From Syntrophaceae bacterium UBA4778 (GTDB lineage Bacteria; Desulfobacterota; Syntrophia; Syntrophales; UBA4778), in NCBI GenBank assembly GCA_002403175.1, contig DHHG01000130.1, positions 1-8,840 on the forward strand: a stretch of DNA of 8,840 bases, written 5' to 3'. Both the position numbers and the translations under genes were made by a program. Shown piece by piece: positions 1-6,175 of this stretch (position 1 is the stretch's first letter; every line of letters begins with the position of its first letter). The notes below the pieces were generated by a model. The model was not told where the DNA came from, made no database searches, and worked only from the letters and a program-made list of their open reading frames with translations.

Positions 1-375
1 GCGATGGTGGGAGATGGGATCAATGATGCCCCCGCGCTGACCGCAGCGGATATCGGAATCGCCATCGGGACCGGAACGGATGTCGCCATTGAAGCCGGCG
101 ACATCACCCTGATTCGGGACGATTTAAGAGCCGTTCCGGATGCGATCCGGCTTTCTGCCCGGACAATGAAAGCCATACGGCAGAACCTTTTCTGGGCTTT
201 TATTTATAATACAATCGGTATACCCATTGCAGCCGGGATTCTCTATCCATTCTGGGGAGTTCTCCTGAATCCTGTTTACGCTGCTGCCGCAATGGCCCTG
301 AGTTCCGTATCTGTTGTCACCAATTCATTGCGATTACGCATAAGCTGGAGAAAATTGAAGACCTCCTGGAGTTAG
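1..375 (+). CDS. copA: Copper-translocating P-type ATPase (CopA-like), C-terminal fragment
   Basis: This is the C-terminal end of a P1B-type heavy-metal ATPase, an inner-membrane pump that exports Cu+ using ATP. The reading frame is open from base 1, so the gene starts outside the window. The fragment opens with the hinge motif [10 protein letters not shown] (bases 4-33), which coordinates Mg2+ in the P domain of all P-type ATPases. The last two membrane helices follow. The first contains Y-N (about bases 205-210) and the second contains M-A-L-S-S (about bases 292-306). These match the Y/N and M-x-x-S-S signatures of the last two helices in Cu+ (P1B-1) pumps, which line the transport site together with a CPC motif upstream of the window. 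A short basic tail ends at TAG 373-375. The metal assignment rests on these membrane motifs. No terminator hairpin is evident directly after the gene. Confidence 0.9.
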   Translation, partial: AMVGDGINDAPALTAADIGIAIGTGTDVAIEAGDITLIRDDLRAVPDAIRLSARTMKAIRQNLFWAFIYNTIGIPIAAGILYPFWGVLLNPVYAAAAMALSSVSVVTNSLRLRISWRKLKTSWS

Positions 376-447
376 CTGCACTTTGGAAAAAGAGTGAGTG
401 ATAAAATTCGACTTCCAGGCCTCAATTATTTTCAATTCGCAATTAGT

Positions 448-476
448 TTGAAAGTGCCGATGAAATACATTAAAAT
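448..476 (+). promoter_or_regulatory. Putative sigma70 promoter for the 61-aa gene
   Basis: TTGAAA (448-453) and TAAAAT (471-476) are separated by exactly 17 bases, each matching the sigma70 consensus at five of six positions. Transcription would start near base 483, about 65 bases before the ATG at 548. Just upstream (about 421-446) the pentamer CAATT occurs three times in an AT-rich stretch, which could be an UP element or operator. This is a prediction by consensus matching only. Confidence 0.5.
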
Positions 477-547
477 TAGGTTAAAATTGCGTGAGAAGTG
501 GTTTCCCTGTTCATTAACCTTTTAGTTCCAAAGAAAGGAGACGCCTT

Positions 548-733
548 ATGAATCTGGAATTAACTAAAGATGAACTGGAATATCTGCTAATGTTGCTGAA
601 AAAAGAAGATGTGGGGACAAGAGTGGAAATTCATCACGCAGATCGGTCTTTTGAATACCGTGCATATCTGAAAAACCGTGATAAGATGATTTCCGATCTT
701 TTGACAAAAATAAAAGAACATTCTCTTGAGTAG
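548..733 (+). CDS. Small acidic helical protein, 61 aa, function unknown
   Basis: I do not recognise a characterised family. The gene has a strong AAAGGAG Shine-Dalgarno (about 533-539) eight bases before the ATG and its own promoter candidate, so it looks real. The protein begins with a helix-forming L-T-K-D-E-L-E-Y-L-L-M-L-L-K-K segment. A short R-V-E-I-H-H-A-D segment follows, and it ends with a charged helix rich in Lys, Asp and Leu. It has no Cys, no signal peptide and no membrane segment, so it should be cytosolic. The pattern of an opening L-T-x-x-E-L helix, a central R-V-E-I strand and a closing helix resembles small conserved hypothetical proteins found in many deltaproteobacteria; this resemblance is from memory and not verified. 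The gene is monocistronic, with a weak hairpin at 749-773 and a strong bidirectional terminator at 833-867 behind it. Confidence 0.75.
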   Translation: MNLELTKDELEYLLMLLKKEDVGTRVEIHHADRSFEYRAYLKNRDKMISDLLTKIKEHSLE

Positions 734-748
734 AAAAAGCTTTTATTT

Positions 749-773
749 TCGATTTCCCTCTTAAATCGATTTT
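749..773 (+). terminator. Weak terminator-like hairpin after the 61-aa gene
   Basis: TCGATTT (749-755) pairs with AAATCGA (763-769) around a seven-base loop and is followed by TTTT. The stem is AT-rich and short, so it is at best a weak intrinsic terminator. The stronger hairpin at 833-867 probably does most of the work. Confidence 0.35.
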
Positions 774-832
774 CATGTTTGTCATGTGGCAGCATTATAG
801 TCAACTGGAAAAAGCGGGGGAGAAAAAAATGA

Positions 833-867
833 AAAAAGACCGGGCCTATGACCCGGTCTTTTTATTT
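833..867. terminator. Bidirectional intrinsic terminator
   Basis: A perfect 12-bp stem is formed by AAAAAGACCGGG (833-844) and CCCGGTCTTTTT (852-863) with a seven-base loop. It is flanked by a T-rich run on the + side (to 867) and by A-rich sequence that becomes T-rich on the - strand. It sits between the convergent 61-aa gene (+) and HhH operon (-). The stop codon of the - strand gene (866-868) overlaps its edge. It should stop transcription from both sides. Confidence 0.9.
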
Positions 868-1066
868 AAATTTCAACACCTGCACGTTGCATCTCCTGAA
901 TGACACTCTTGGAAAATCCCGGGACGTTGTCCAGATCGCTCCAATCCTCAAATTCTCCATGTTCGTTTCTATAATCGATAAGCATTTCCGCCCTTCGTTG
1001 GCCCAGTCCCGGCACCTGTGCGAGTTCGTCCATGTCGGCTTCATTCAGATTGATTCTCCTTGCCAT
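866..1066 (-). CDS. Stand-alone helix-hairpin-helix (ComEA-type) protein, 66 aa
   Basis: This tiny protein is essentially one ComEA-type double helix-hairpin-helix domain, a fold that binds double-stranded DNA non-specifically through backbone contacts. It starts M-A-R-R-I-N-L-N-E-A, the usual R-x-N-L-N-x-A entry of this family. The first hairpin is V-P-G-L-G-Q-R-R-A (residues 18-26) and the second is V-P-G-F-S-K-S (48-54). Both carry the P-G-h-G/S turn typical of DNA-binding HhH motifs. Unlike ComEA it has no signal peptide, membrane anchor or SLBB domain, so it is expected in the cytoplasm. The start is set by an AGGAGG site (1074-1079 on the opposite strand) seven bases away. It is the second gene of a two-gene unit, 17 bases after its paralogue, and ends in the bidirectional terminator. 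The DNA-binding role is inferred from the fold only. Confidence 0.85.
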   Translation of the reverse strand: MARRINLNEADMDELAQVPGLGQRRAEMLIDYRNEHGEFEDWSDLDNVPGFSKSVIQEMQRAGVEI

Positions 1067-1083
1067 ATGGATACCTCCTGGAT

Positions 1084-1308
1084 TTAAATCGTTGCCCCAC
1101 TTTGCCTAAGATCTTCGATCAGGCCGCGGGAAAATCCGGCAATTTCTTTCAAGTCGTCCCAGCTCCTGATCCCGCCATAATTTTTTCTGAATTTAATTAT
1201 GTTTTCTGCACGCTCCCTTCCCAACATAGGCAGATTCTCAAGGTCTTCCAGATTGGCGCTATTTAGATTGACCCTTTTTTCCGTTCTTGTTTCGCCTTCA
1301 TATTCCAT
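1084..1308 (-). CDS. Stand-alone helix-hairpin-helix (ComEA-type) protein, 74 aa
   Basis: This is the first gene of a tandem pair and a paralogue of the 66-aa protein downstream. Residues 11-74 align with residues 3-66 of that protein without a gap, with 24 identities in 64 positions. A charged 10-residue N-terminus precedes the R-V-N-L-N-S-A entry. The first hairpin is L-P-M-L-G-R-E-R-A (26-34); its Met replaces the usual Gly of P-G-x-G, which may weaken DNA contact. The second is I-A-G-F-S-R-G (56-62), where Ala replaces Pro. The frame is open further upstream to 1476, but the ATG at 1306-1308 is preferred. It follows CAGGAGG with eight bases of spacing, and the upstream residues look non-coding. 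There is no signal peptide or membrane anchor, so it is probably a cytosolic nucleic-acid-binding protein of unknown role. Confidence 0.83.
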   Translation of the reverse strand: MEYEGETRTEKRVNLNSANLEDLENLPMLGRERAENIIKFRKNYGGIRSWDDLKEIAGFSRGLIEDLRQSGATI

Positions 1309-1316
1309 CTTCCCGG

Positions 1317-1323
1317 CCTCCTG
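1317..1323 (-). promoter_or_regulatory. Ribosome binding site deciding the start of the 74-aa HhH protein
   Basis: On the - strand this reads CAGGAGG, eight bases before the ATG at 1306-1308. It supports the short 74-aa form over the 130-aa open frame that continues to 1476. Confidence 0.8.
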
Positions 1324-1612
1324 TTTTTTTACTTTGGAGTCTATCAAAACAGTTTTGACTTGAAATCGGGTAACAACTGAAATCCAATTTAGCTTTGGAT
1401 AAAATACCTGGTAGAATTGGATGATAGGGCATTTCCGGATTCTGAATGAGACTCCAAAGAACAATTCCCTGCTCATGAAGCCGGATAAGAAATCAGAAAT
1501 TTAAAAATCAGGTTTTTCGATATGGACGGAGAGAGTTTTCTATATGAAAAATTACGTAGGAGAAGCGAAAAAGAGCGGATTCATTCTTCTTTTATTCCGA
1601 AGGAGTTAGTTT

Positions 1613-2632
1613 ATGAAAAGACGCGATATGCTCAAAGGTATGCTTATCCTGGCAGGTTTTTCCTTTTTTCCGATTCGTCATTTTCTTTTATCAGATGCAA
1701 TAGCAGCCAAGGGTGGAATAGGAGAAAATAAAATGATTTACAGAAAACTTGGACGTACAGGTGAAACGGTGTCGGCCATCGGAATGGGAGGTTTTCATAT
1801 CGGGATTCAGGATACGGAACAAGAGAGTGTTAAATTGATTCGTAAGGCGATTGATAGAGGGATCACCTTTATGGACAACAGTTGGGATTACAACGGTGGC
1901 GAAAGCGAGAGGAGGATGGGGAAGGCGCTTCAAAACGGATACAGGGAAAAAGTATTCCTGATGACCAAGGTAGACGGAAGGACGAAAAAATCTGCTGCCC
2001 GGCAGATCGATGAATCTTTGAAGAGATTGCGAACGGATCATTTGGATCTCCTTCAGTTCCACGAAATTATCCGTATGGAAGATCCGGAACGTATCTTCGC
2101 GGATAACGGCGCAATCCATGCAGCTCTGGAAGCGCGCGCAGCCGGAAAAACTCGCTTCATCGGTTTTACCGGACATAAGAGTCCTGAAATTCATCTGAAA
2201 ATGCTGGATGTCGCTGCCATGAACAAATTTCGTTTCGATACGGTTCAGATGCCGCTCAATGTAATGGATGCGCACTATAAGAGCTTTTCCCATTTGGTAC
2301 TCCCCAGATTGGTTAAGGAAGAGATCGGGGTATTGGGAATGAAATCGATGGGAGATGGAATCATCCTGAAGAGTAAAAAAGTCAAACCGATTGAATGTCT
2401 CCAGTATGCGCTACATTTGCCAACCAATGTTGTTATTACGGGGATCGATAATATGTCAATTTTGGATCAGGCTCTGGAGGCAGCCCGGACTTTTGAGTCT
2501 ATGTCCGATGAACAGGTTGCCTTATTGCTTTCCAGGACGAAAAGAGCAGCCCTCGAAGGGAAATACGAACTCTTTAAAACATCGGACACTTTCGACAGCA
2601 CGGCACGCAATCCGCAATGGCTGGGAACGTAA
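1613..2632 (+). CDS. Aldo/keto reductase with Tat-type signal peptide, 339 aa
   Basis: This NAD(P)H-dependent aldo/keto reductase family TIM barrel would reduce carbonyl groups; the substrate is unknown. All four catalytic residues of the family are visible: Asp88 in F-M-D-N, Tyr93 in W-D-Y-N-G, Lys119 in M-T-K-V and His150 in Q-F-H-E. The barrel begins at M41 (M-I-Y-R-K-L-G-R-T-G) and reaches the C-terminus. Ahead of it is a 40-residue leader with M-K-R-R-D-M-L-K, a good twin-arginine motif, then a hydrophobic stretch (about 10-26) interrupted by Arg22-His23, then D-A-I-A-A as a likely cleavage region. Export of the folded, cofactor-loaded enzyme to the periplasm is therefore likely. The start follows AAGGAG (1600-1605) by seven bases. 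A second Shine-Dalgarno and ATG exist precisely at M41, so a cytosolic form is possible. No Fe-S cysteine cluster is present at the C-terminus. It appears monocistronic. Confidence 0.9.
   Translation: MKRRDMLKGMLILAGFSFFPIRHFLLSDAIAAKGGIGENKMIYRKLGRTGETVSAIGMGGFHIGIQDTEQESVKLIRKAIDRGITFMDNSWDYNGGESERRMGKALQNGYREKVFLMTKVDGRTKKSAARQIDESLKRLRTDHLDLLQFHEIIRMEDPERIFADNGAIHAALEARAAGKTRFIGFTGHKSPEIHLKMLDVAAMNKFRFDTVQMPLNVMDAHYKSFSHLVLPRLVKEEIGVLGMKSMGDGIILKSKKVKPIECLQYALHLPTNVVITGIDNMSILDQALEAARTFESMSDEQVALLLSRTKRAALEGKYELFKTSDTFDSTARNPQWLGT
1720..1735 (+). promoter_or_regulatory. Possible internal translation start of the aldo/keto reductase
   Basis: AGGAG (1720-1724) lies eight bases before an in-frame ATG (1733-1735) that coincides with the first residue of the catalytic barrel (M41). 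It could give a leaderless cytosolic enzyme, or be a relic of the ancestral start before the signal sequence was added. This is inference from position and spacing only. Confidence 0.4.
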
Positions 2633-2816
2633 TAGAAATGCTGAAACCAAATCGTATGAAGTATTTTGGATACTGGAATCGCCTGAATAAAAGAGTAGGT
2701 TAAATTAAAGGATAGTTCCGGGAGAATTTAAAAATTGTGGGGTCGCTGTAACTTCAAAACCCGCCCCGAAAAACTGTGCCCTTAATAGGACATGAACGAG
2801 AAAGATATTGAATGTA

Positions 2817-2853
2817 AGCAGGATGAGAGATTCGCTTAGATTCTCATCCTGCT
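2817..2853. terminator. Perfect 12-bp hairpin between convergent genes, no U-tract
   Basis: AGCAGGATGAGA (2817-2828) pairs perfectly with TCTCATCCTGCT (2842-2853) around a 13-base loop. It lies between the convergent aldo/keto reductase and exported-protein genes, where a shared terminator is expected. Neither side has a T-run, so it may instead end transcription with Rho, protect RNA 3' ends, or be an unrelated inverted repeat. The rest of the gap (2633-2816) shows no convincing gene. Confidence 0.5.
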
Positions 2854-2883
2854 ATAAATATCTGAGGTGAAAACCAGGGCGAT

Positions 2884-3321
2884 TCAGTCTCTGTTTCCCC
2901 TGCCGTGACCTCGATTTCCCCTGTCGTGTTTATTGCCCGGATCCCTATCTATTCTCTGGATTCCATCCCGATCGCCATGTCTTTCAATCTGTGCTTTATG
3001 ATGGGGCGCATAAACATCATTGTACCATTGATCTTTTACGAAATAGACGGGGCGGCCGCAGGCGTTATATTTCGAACAGTTTTTTCGCCAATGTTTGGCG
3101 TGGCCGGGAGGTACCCGCAGATAAATGGGTTCTTCAACAACTGCCGCACGCTGTCGGATCACAACCGGCTTGGAATAAACCACTTCCGGCCTGGGTGCAT
3201 TGCCGATATCGATTCGGCCATAAAAACCGGGCTCACCAACACTGACCGATACACCGACATCGGCAGCTTGTGCCGAAACAGCAAAAGCGCATACCAAAAT
3301 TGCAAATAGTAAATGCTTCAT
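2884..3321 (-). CDS. Exported small basic protein, 145 aa, function unknown
   Basis: The N-terminus is a clear Sec signal peptide: M-K-H, a hydrophobic core to about residue 16, then A-Q-A with cleavage expected after residue 19. The mature part starts A-D-V-G-V-S-V-S-V-G-E-P-G-F-Y-G-R-I-D-I-G. A central block follows with Y-L-R-V-P-P-G-H-A-K-H-W (67-78), two cysteines (C82 and C88) that could form a disulfide in the periplasm, and P-V-Y-F-V-K-D-Q-W-Y (91-100). I recall a conserved family of exported hypothetical proteins, common in proteobacteria, with this G-F-Y-G-R-I-D-I-G and P-P-G-H-A-K-H-W pattern; none has a function I can name. The last 30 residues are low-complexity, made of Arg, Gly, Asp, His and Asn, and look like an extension to that core. 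The Shine-Dalgarno AAGGAGG lies four bases before the ATG. A promoter candidate with a perfect TTGACA lies upstream at 3360-3388. Confidence 0.8.
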   Translation of the reverse strand: MKHLLFAILVCAFAVSAQAADVGVSVSVGEPGFYGRIDIGNAPRPEVVYSKPVVIRQRAAVVEEPIYLRVPPGHAKHWRKNCSKYNACGRPVYFVKDQWYNDVYAPHHKAQIERHGDRDGIQRIDRDPGNKHDRGNRGHGRGNRD

Positions 3322-3358
3322 ATCTCCTCCTTGAAAATGAACGCCTCAGCGTTTCGTG

Positions 3359-3377
3359 GAAAGTACATTGAAAGTAC
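3359..3377. repeat. Tandem direct repeat GAAAGTAC, 11-bp period
   Basis: GAAAGTAC occurs at 3359-3366 and again at 3370-3377, one helical turn apart. The pair overlaps the spacer and -10 region of the predicted promoter of the exported-protein gene. That placement would suit a repressor or activator site. No regulator can be named. Confidence 0.4.
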
Positions 3378-3388
3378 TCCGTTGTCAA
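3360..3388 (-). promoter_or_regulatory. Putative promoter of the exported-protein gene
   Basis: On the - strand a perfect -35 box TTGACA (3383-3388) is followed after 17 bases by TACTTT (3360-3365), a poor -10 with only three of six matches. A perfect -35 with a weak -10 and the overlapping GAAAGTAC repeat suggests a regulated promoter. It lies about 40 bases before the start codon. Confidence 0.4.
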
Positions 3389-3583
3389 TAACAAGGAAAT
3401 CGAATATCCAGGTTGTGGCGGACGGAAAAGTGCCGCACATTTGAGTGGTTCCGTTTTTAGAGAAAGGGAAATAATGTTCGACAAATCGCTTCAAGTGAAT
3501 TAAATTTCTTTGCAATGCTTTTCTGTGAGAAACAAATCTTGATACTATTTTGATGTCGGCGACTGCGACTCTTTCTGGAGAAG

Positions 3584-5242
3584 ATGATGAGCGTTCATGA
3601 ACTGGCCGGGAAACCGGCGCCCCGATCGATTCTGACCAATATTCCCCGATTGATTTCTTCCTATTATTCCCACCGTCCCGATCCGAGCGATCCGGCTCAG
3701 CGAATTGTTTTCGGCACATCCGGGCACAGGGGTTCCTCTATCAAAAACAGTTTTAATGAGCATCATATTATCGCCATCTGCAAGTCTATCTGCGAGTACC
3801 GCCGTAGTGCGGATATAACGGGCCCGCTCTACATAGGGATGGACAGCCACGCGCTTTCCGAAGCAGCCTTTGCAACTGCAATCGAGGTCTTCGTCGCATA
3901 CGGTGTTACCGTCATCATTCAGAAAGACCGTCGGTATACTCCAACACCGGTCATATCCCATGCAATCCTAACTCATAACCGGAACCGGGAAGAAGGATTG
4001 GCGGATGGAATCGTAATTACGCCGTCCCATAACCCTCCTGAGGACGGCGGATTCAAATATAATCCGCCGGAAGGAGGTCCTGCGGATACGCGCGTTACCC
4101 GGATCATTGAGGAGCGTGCCAATTCAATCATGGCCGATGAATTAAATTCGATACGGCGGACGCCGTACGAGAGGGCAATGATATCGGATTACGTAATCGA
4201 GTCCGATTATATTGAACCGTATGTCGCAGGTCTGGCGGATATAATCGATATGGAATCTATTGCCGGGGCAGGACTCAAGATCGGGGTAGATCCTCTCGGA
4301 GGTGCTGCACTCGATTTCTGGGATCCCATCCGGGATCTCTACAATCTTAATCTGGAGGTGGTCAATCGCGTTATCGATCCGACATTCTCGTTCATGACGG
4401 TCGATAAAGACGGCAAGATCCGCATGGATTGCTCGTCTCCTTATGCTATGGAAAGCTTGATTCGGCTGAAAGACCGCTTTGACATTTCCTTTGGTAACGA
4501 TACCGATGCCGACCGGCATGGCATTGTTACCCGCAGTGCGGGCCTGATGAATCCGAACCATTTTCTCTCGGCGGCAATCTGGTATTTATTCCAGAATCGT
4601 CCTGGCTGGCGTCCCGATGCTGCCGTCGGGAAAACGCTTGTATCGACATCGATGATCGACCGCGTAGCTGCCGGGATCGGCCGTCCTCTCCTGGAAGTTC
4701 CTGTAGGATTCAAATGGTTTGTCAATGGACTTTTGGATGGCTCCTGCGGATTTGGCGGTGAGGAAAGCGCCGGAGCGGCATTCCTTCGCCGCGATGGTTC
4801 GGTTTGGACGACGGACAAGGACGGCATCATCATGGATCTGATCGCCTGTGAAATAACGGCCAGAACCGGACAAGATCCAGCGGCCCTGTATCGGGAACTG
4901 GAAGCGCGCTTCGGATCATCTTCCTATATCCGCATCGACACGTTTGCCTCACCCGCGCAAAAGAAGGCTTTTCAGCGGCTTACGCCCGGCATGATTTCAG
5001 CTAAAGAAATGGCCGGAGATCCGATAACAGCAACGCTGACCAAAGCGCCCGGCAATCAGGCGGTCATAGGCGGCCTTAAGGTAGTAACTGCGAACGGCTG
5101 GTTTGCGGCCCGACCTTCAGGGACGGAGGATATCTATAAGATCTATGCAGAGAGCTTTCTGGGCGAAGCGCACCTGAACCGGATGCTGGAGGAGGCCGTT
5201 ACGATTGTAAATGGTGCATTTGTAGCCGCTGGAGTCGATTGA
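3584..5242 (+). CDS. pgm: Phosphoglucomutase (alpha-D-glucose phosphate-specific)
   Basis: This cytosolic enzyme interconverts glucose-1-phosphate and glucose-6-phosphate, linking glycolysis to glycogen and cell-envelope sugar synthesis. At 552 aa it is close to the roughly 546 aa of E. coli Pgm and covers all four alpha-D-phosphohexomutase domains. Visible motifs are T-S-G-H-R-G (45-50), the catalytic phosphoserine loop T-P-S-H-N-P-P (146-152, Ser148), the Mg2+ loop D-T-D-A-D-R-H-G (306-313), the sugar-binding G-G-E-E-S-A-G-A (391-398) and the phosphate-binding R-P-S-G-T-E-D (510-516). G-G-E-E-S-A-G-A and D-x-D-R-H-G fit the Pgm subgroup better than the bifunctional PMM/PGM enzymes. Two ATGs are adjacent. 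GGAG (3577-3580) is three bases from the first and six from the second, so the true start may be 3587. hslO begins 31 bases after the stop and the two are probably co-transcribed. Confidence 0.95.
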   Translation: MMSVHELAGKPAPRSILTNIPRLISSYYSHRPDPSDPAQRIVFGTSGHRGSSIKNSFNEHHIIAICKSICEYRRSADITGPLYIGMDSHALSEAAFATAIEVFVAYGVTVIIQKDRRYTPTPVISHAILTHNRNREEGLADGIVITPSHNPPEDGGFKYNPPEGGPADTRVTRIIEERANSIMADELNSIRRTPYERAMISDYVIESDYIEPYVAGLADIIDMESIAGAGLKIGVDPLGGAALDFWDPIRDLYNLNLEVVNRVIDPTFSFMTVDKDGKIRMDCSSPYAMESLIRLKDRFDISFGNDTDADRHGIVTRSAGLMNPNHFLSAAIWYLFQNRPGWRPDAAVGKTLVSTSMIDRVAAGIGRPLLEVPVGFKWFVNGLLDGSCGFGGEESAGAAFLRRDGSVWTTDKDGIIMDLIACEITARTGQDPAALYRELEARFGSSSYIRIDTFASPAQKKAFQRLTPGMISAKEMAGDPITATLTKAPGNQAVIGGLKVVTANGWFAARPSGTEDIYKIYAESFLGEAHLNRMLEEAVTIVNGAFVAAGVD

Positions 5243-5273
5243 ATCCGCCAAAAGTAAGATTTTGAGGTTATGA

Positions 5274-6164
5274 ATGAATGATTATCTAATTCGAACAATA
5301 AGCGAAAAAGCCAATGTGATCGGGCTTGCTTGCATTACATCGGGACTGGTTGAGGAGGCCGCCAGACTTCATGAAACTTCGCCGACGGTTTCGGCCGCAC
5401 TTGGTCGCGCACTCACGGGGGGATTACTGCTGGGATGCATGATCAAAGAGGGGCAGCGTGTCGGCCTGAAATTCGAAGGCAATGGTCCATTGAAGAAGAT
5501 TGTTGTGGAGGCGGACAGCAAAGGATGCGTTCGGGGCCTTGTCGAAAGTCCTTCTGCTGATGCGCCTCCCAGAAAAGGCAAACTCGATGTTTCCGGCGTC
5601 GTAGGACGGGAAGGCTTTCTTACCGTGCTGAAAGATATCGGTCTGAAGGAACCTTATCAGGGGATCGTGAAACTCAGGACAGGTGAAATAGCGGAGGATA
5701 TCGCGTTTTATCTGTCGGAATCCGAACAGATCCCGTCGGCTGTCGGTCTGGGCGTTTTTGTGGAACCGGACGGGAAGGTCTCGGCGGCAGGAGGTTTCAT
5801 GATACAGTCTCTTCCTCCCTCGGAGGGTCCAGTTCTGGATCAACTGGAGAAAAATATCGGGAAGATGCCTTCAGTTACGGAAATGATCAGGAGGGGAAAA
5901 TTACCCGAGGATATGCTTGCTGGAATTTTCGCAGGTATTGATTACCGCGTGATCGAAAAGAGGGGTCTATCTTATTGCTGTACCTGCAATCGGGACAGGA
6001 TTGAAAGAATTCTTATTTCCCTCGGATGCGACGAGTTGAACAAGCTGAAATCAGAACGGGAAGAGATACAGGTCACCTGTGAATTCTGCCGTACAAGATA
6101 TTCCTTTAATCGCGGAGAAATTCAGAATCTCCTGGATGAAATGGGGTGCTCGCAAGAGATGTAG
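5274..6164 (+). CDS. hslO: Hsp33, redox-regulated molecular chaperone
   Basis: Hsp33 is a cytosolic holdase that becomes active when oxidants such as peroxide with heat, or hypochlorite, oxidise its zinc-bound cysteines, unfold the linker and release aggregation-protecting surfaces. The protein has the usual length (296 aa), with the N-terminal core up to about residue 185. This includes I-T-S-G-L-V-E-E-A-A and the A-L-G-R-A-L-T-G-G-L-L-L helix. The C-terminal redox switch has all four zinc ligands: C236-x-C238 and C269-x-x-C272; an extra C235 precedes the pair. The ATG at 5274 is chosen because it follows GAGG (5264-5267) by six bases; the overlapping ATGs at 5270 and 5278 run into stops within four codons. 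It lies 31 bases after pgm, and its stop codon overlaps the Shine-Dalgarno of the selenoprotein gene, implying translational coupling. Confidence 0.96.
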   Translation: MNDYLIRTISEKANVIGLACITSGLVEEAARLHETSPTVSAALGRALTGGLLLGCMIKEGQRVGLKFEGNGPLKKIVVEADSKGCVRGLVESPSADAPPRKGKLDVSGVVGREGFLTVLKDIGLKEPYQGIVKLRTGEIAEDIAFYLSESEQIPSAVGLGVFVEPDGKVSAAGGFMIQSLPPSEGPVLDQLEKNIGKMPSVTEMIRRGKLPEDMLAGIFAGIDYRVIEKRGLSYCCTCNRDRIERILISLGCDELNKLKSEREEIQVTCEFCRTRYSFNRGEIQNLLDEMGCSQEM

Positions 6165-6168
6165 GAGG
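6162..6168 (+). promoter_or_regulatory. Ribosome binding site of the selenoprotein, overlapping the hslO stop
   Basis: TAGGAGG includes the TAG stop of hslO and lies seven bases before the GTG at 6176. It fixes a start upstream of the in-frame TGA, so the ribosome is directed to translate through that codon. Confidence 0.85.
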
Positions 6169-6175
6169 CATTTGC

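Noticed and set aside
830..904. Short ORF starting at ATG 830 through the terminator
   Set aside because: It is made of terminator stem sequence and antisense to the HhH gene; the coding potential is accidental.
1309..1476. 56-residue upstream extension of the 74-aa HhH protein
   Set aside because: The residues look non-coding, and CAGGAGG is placed for the ATG at 1308.
1544..1609. 21-codon leader ORF (M-K-N-Y-V-G-E...) ending within the region between the aldo/keto reductase Shine-Dalgarno and start
   Set aside because: A GGAGAG precedes it at about 10 bases, but there is no attenuator hairpin, no runs of regulatory codons and no way to show conservation. Chance is the simpler explanation.
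1522..1731. 69-aa ORF overlapping the start of the aldo/keto reductase in another frame
   Set aside because: It overlaps the Tat leader coding sequence, has no ribosome binding site of note, and its composition looks like a frame shadow.
2638..2703. 21-codon ORF just after the aldo/keto reductase stop
   Set aside because: Weak ribosome binding site and no recognisable features; too short to support.
3516..3583. Promoter for pgm around TACTAT (3544-3549)
   Set aside because: The matching -35 position (about 3521-3526) is poor, so no firm promoter can be named.
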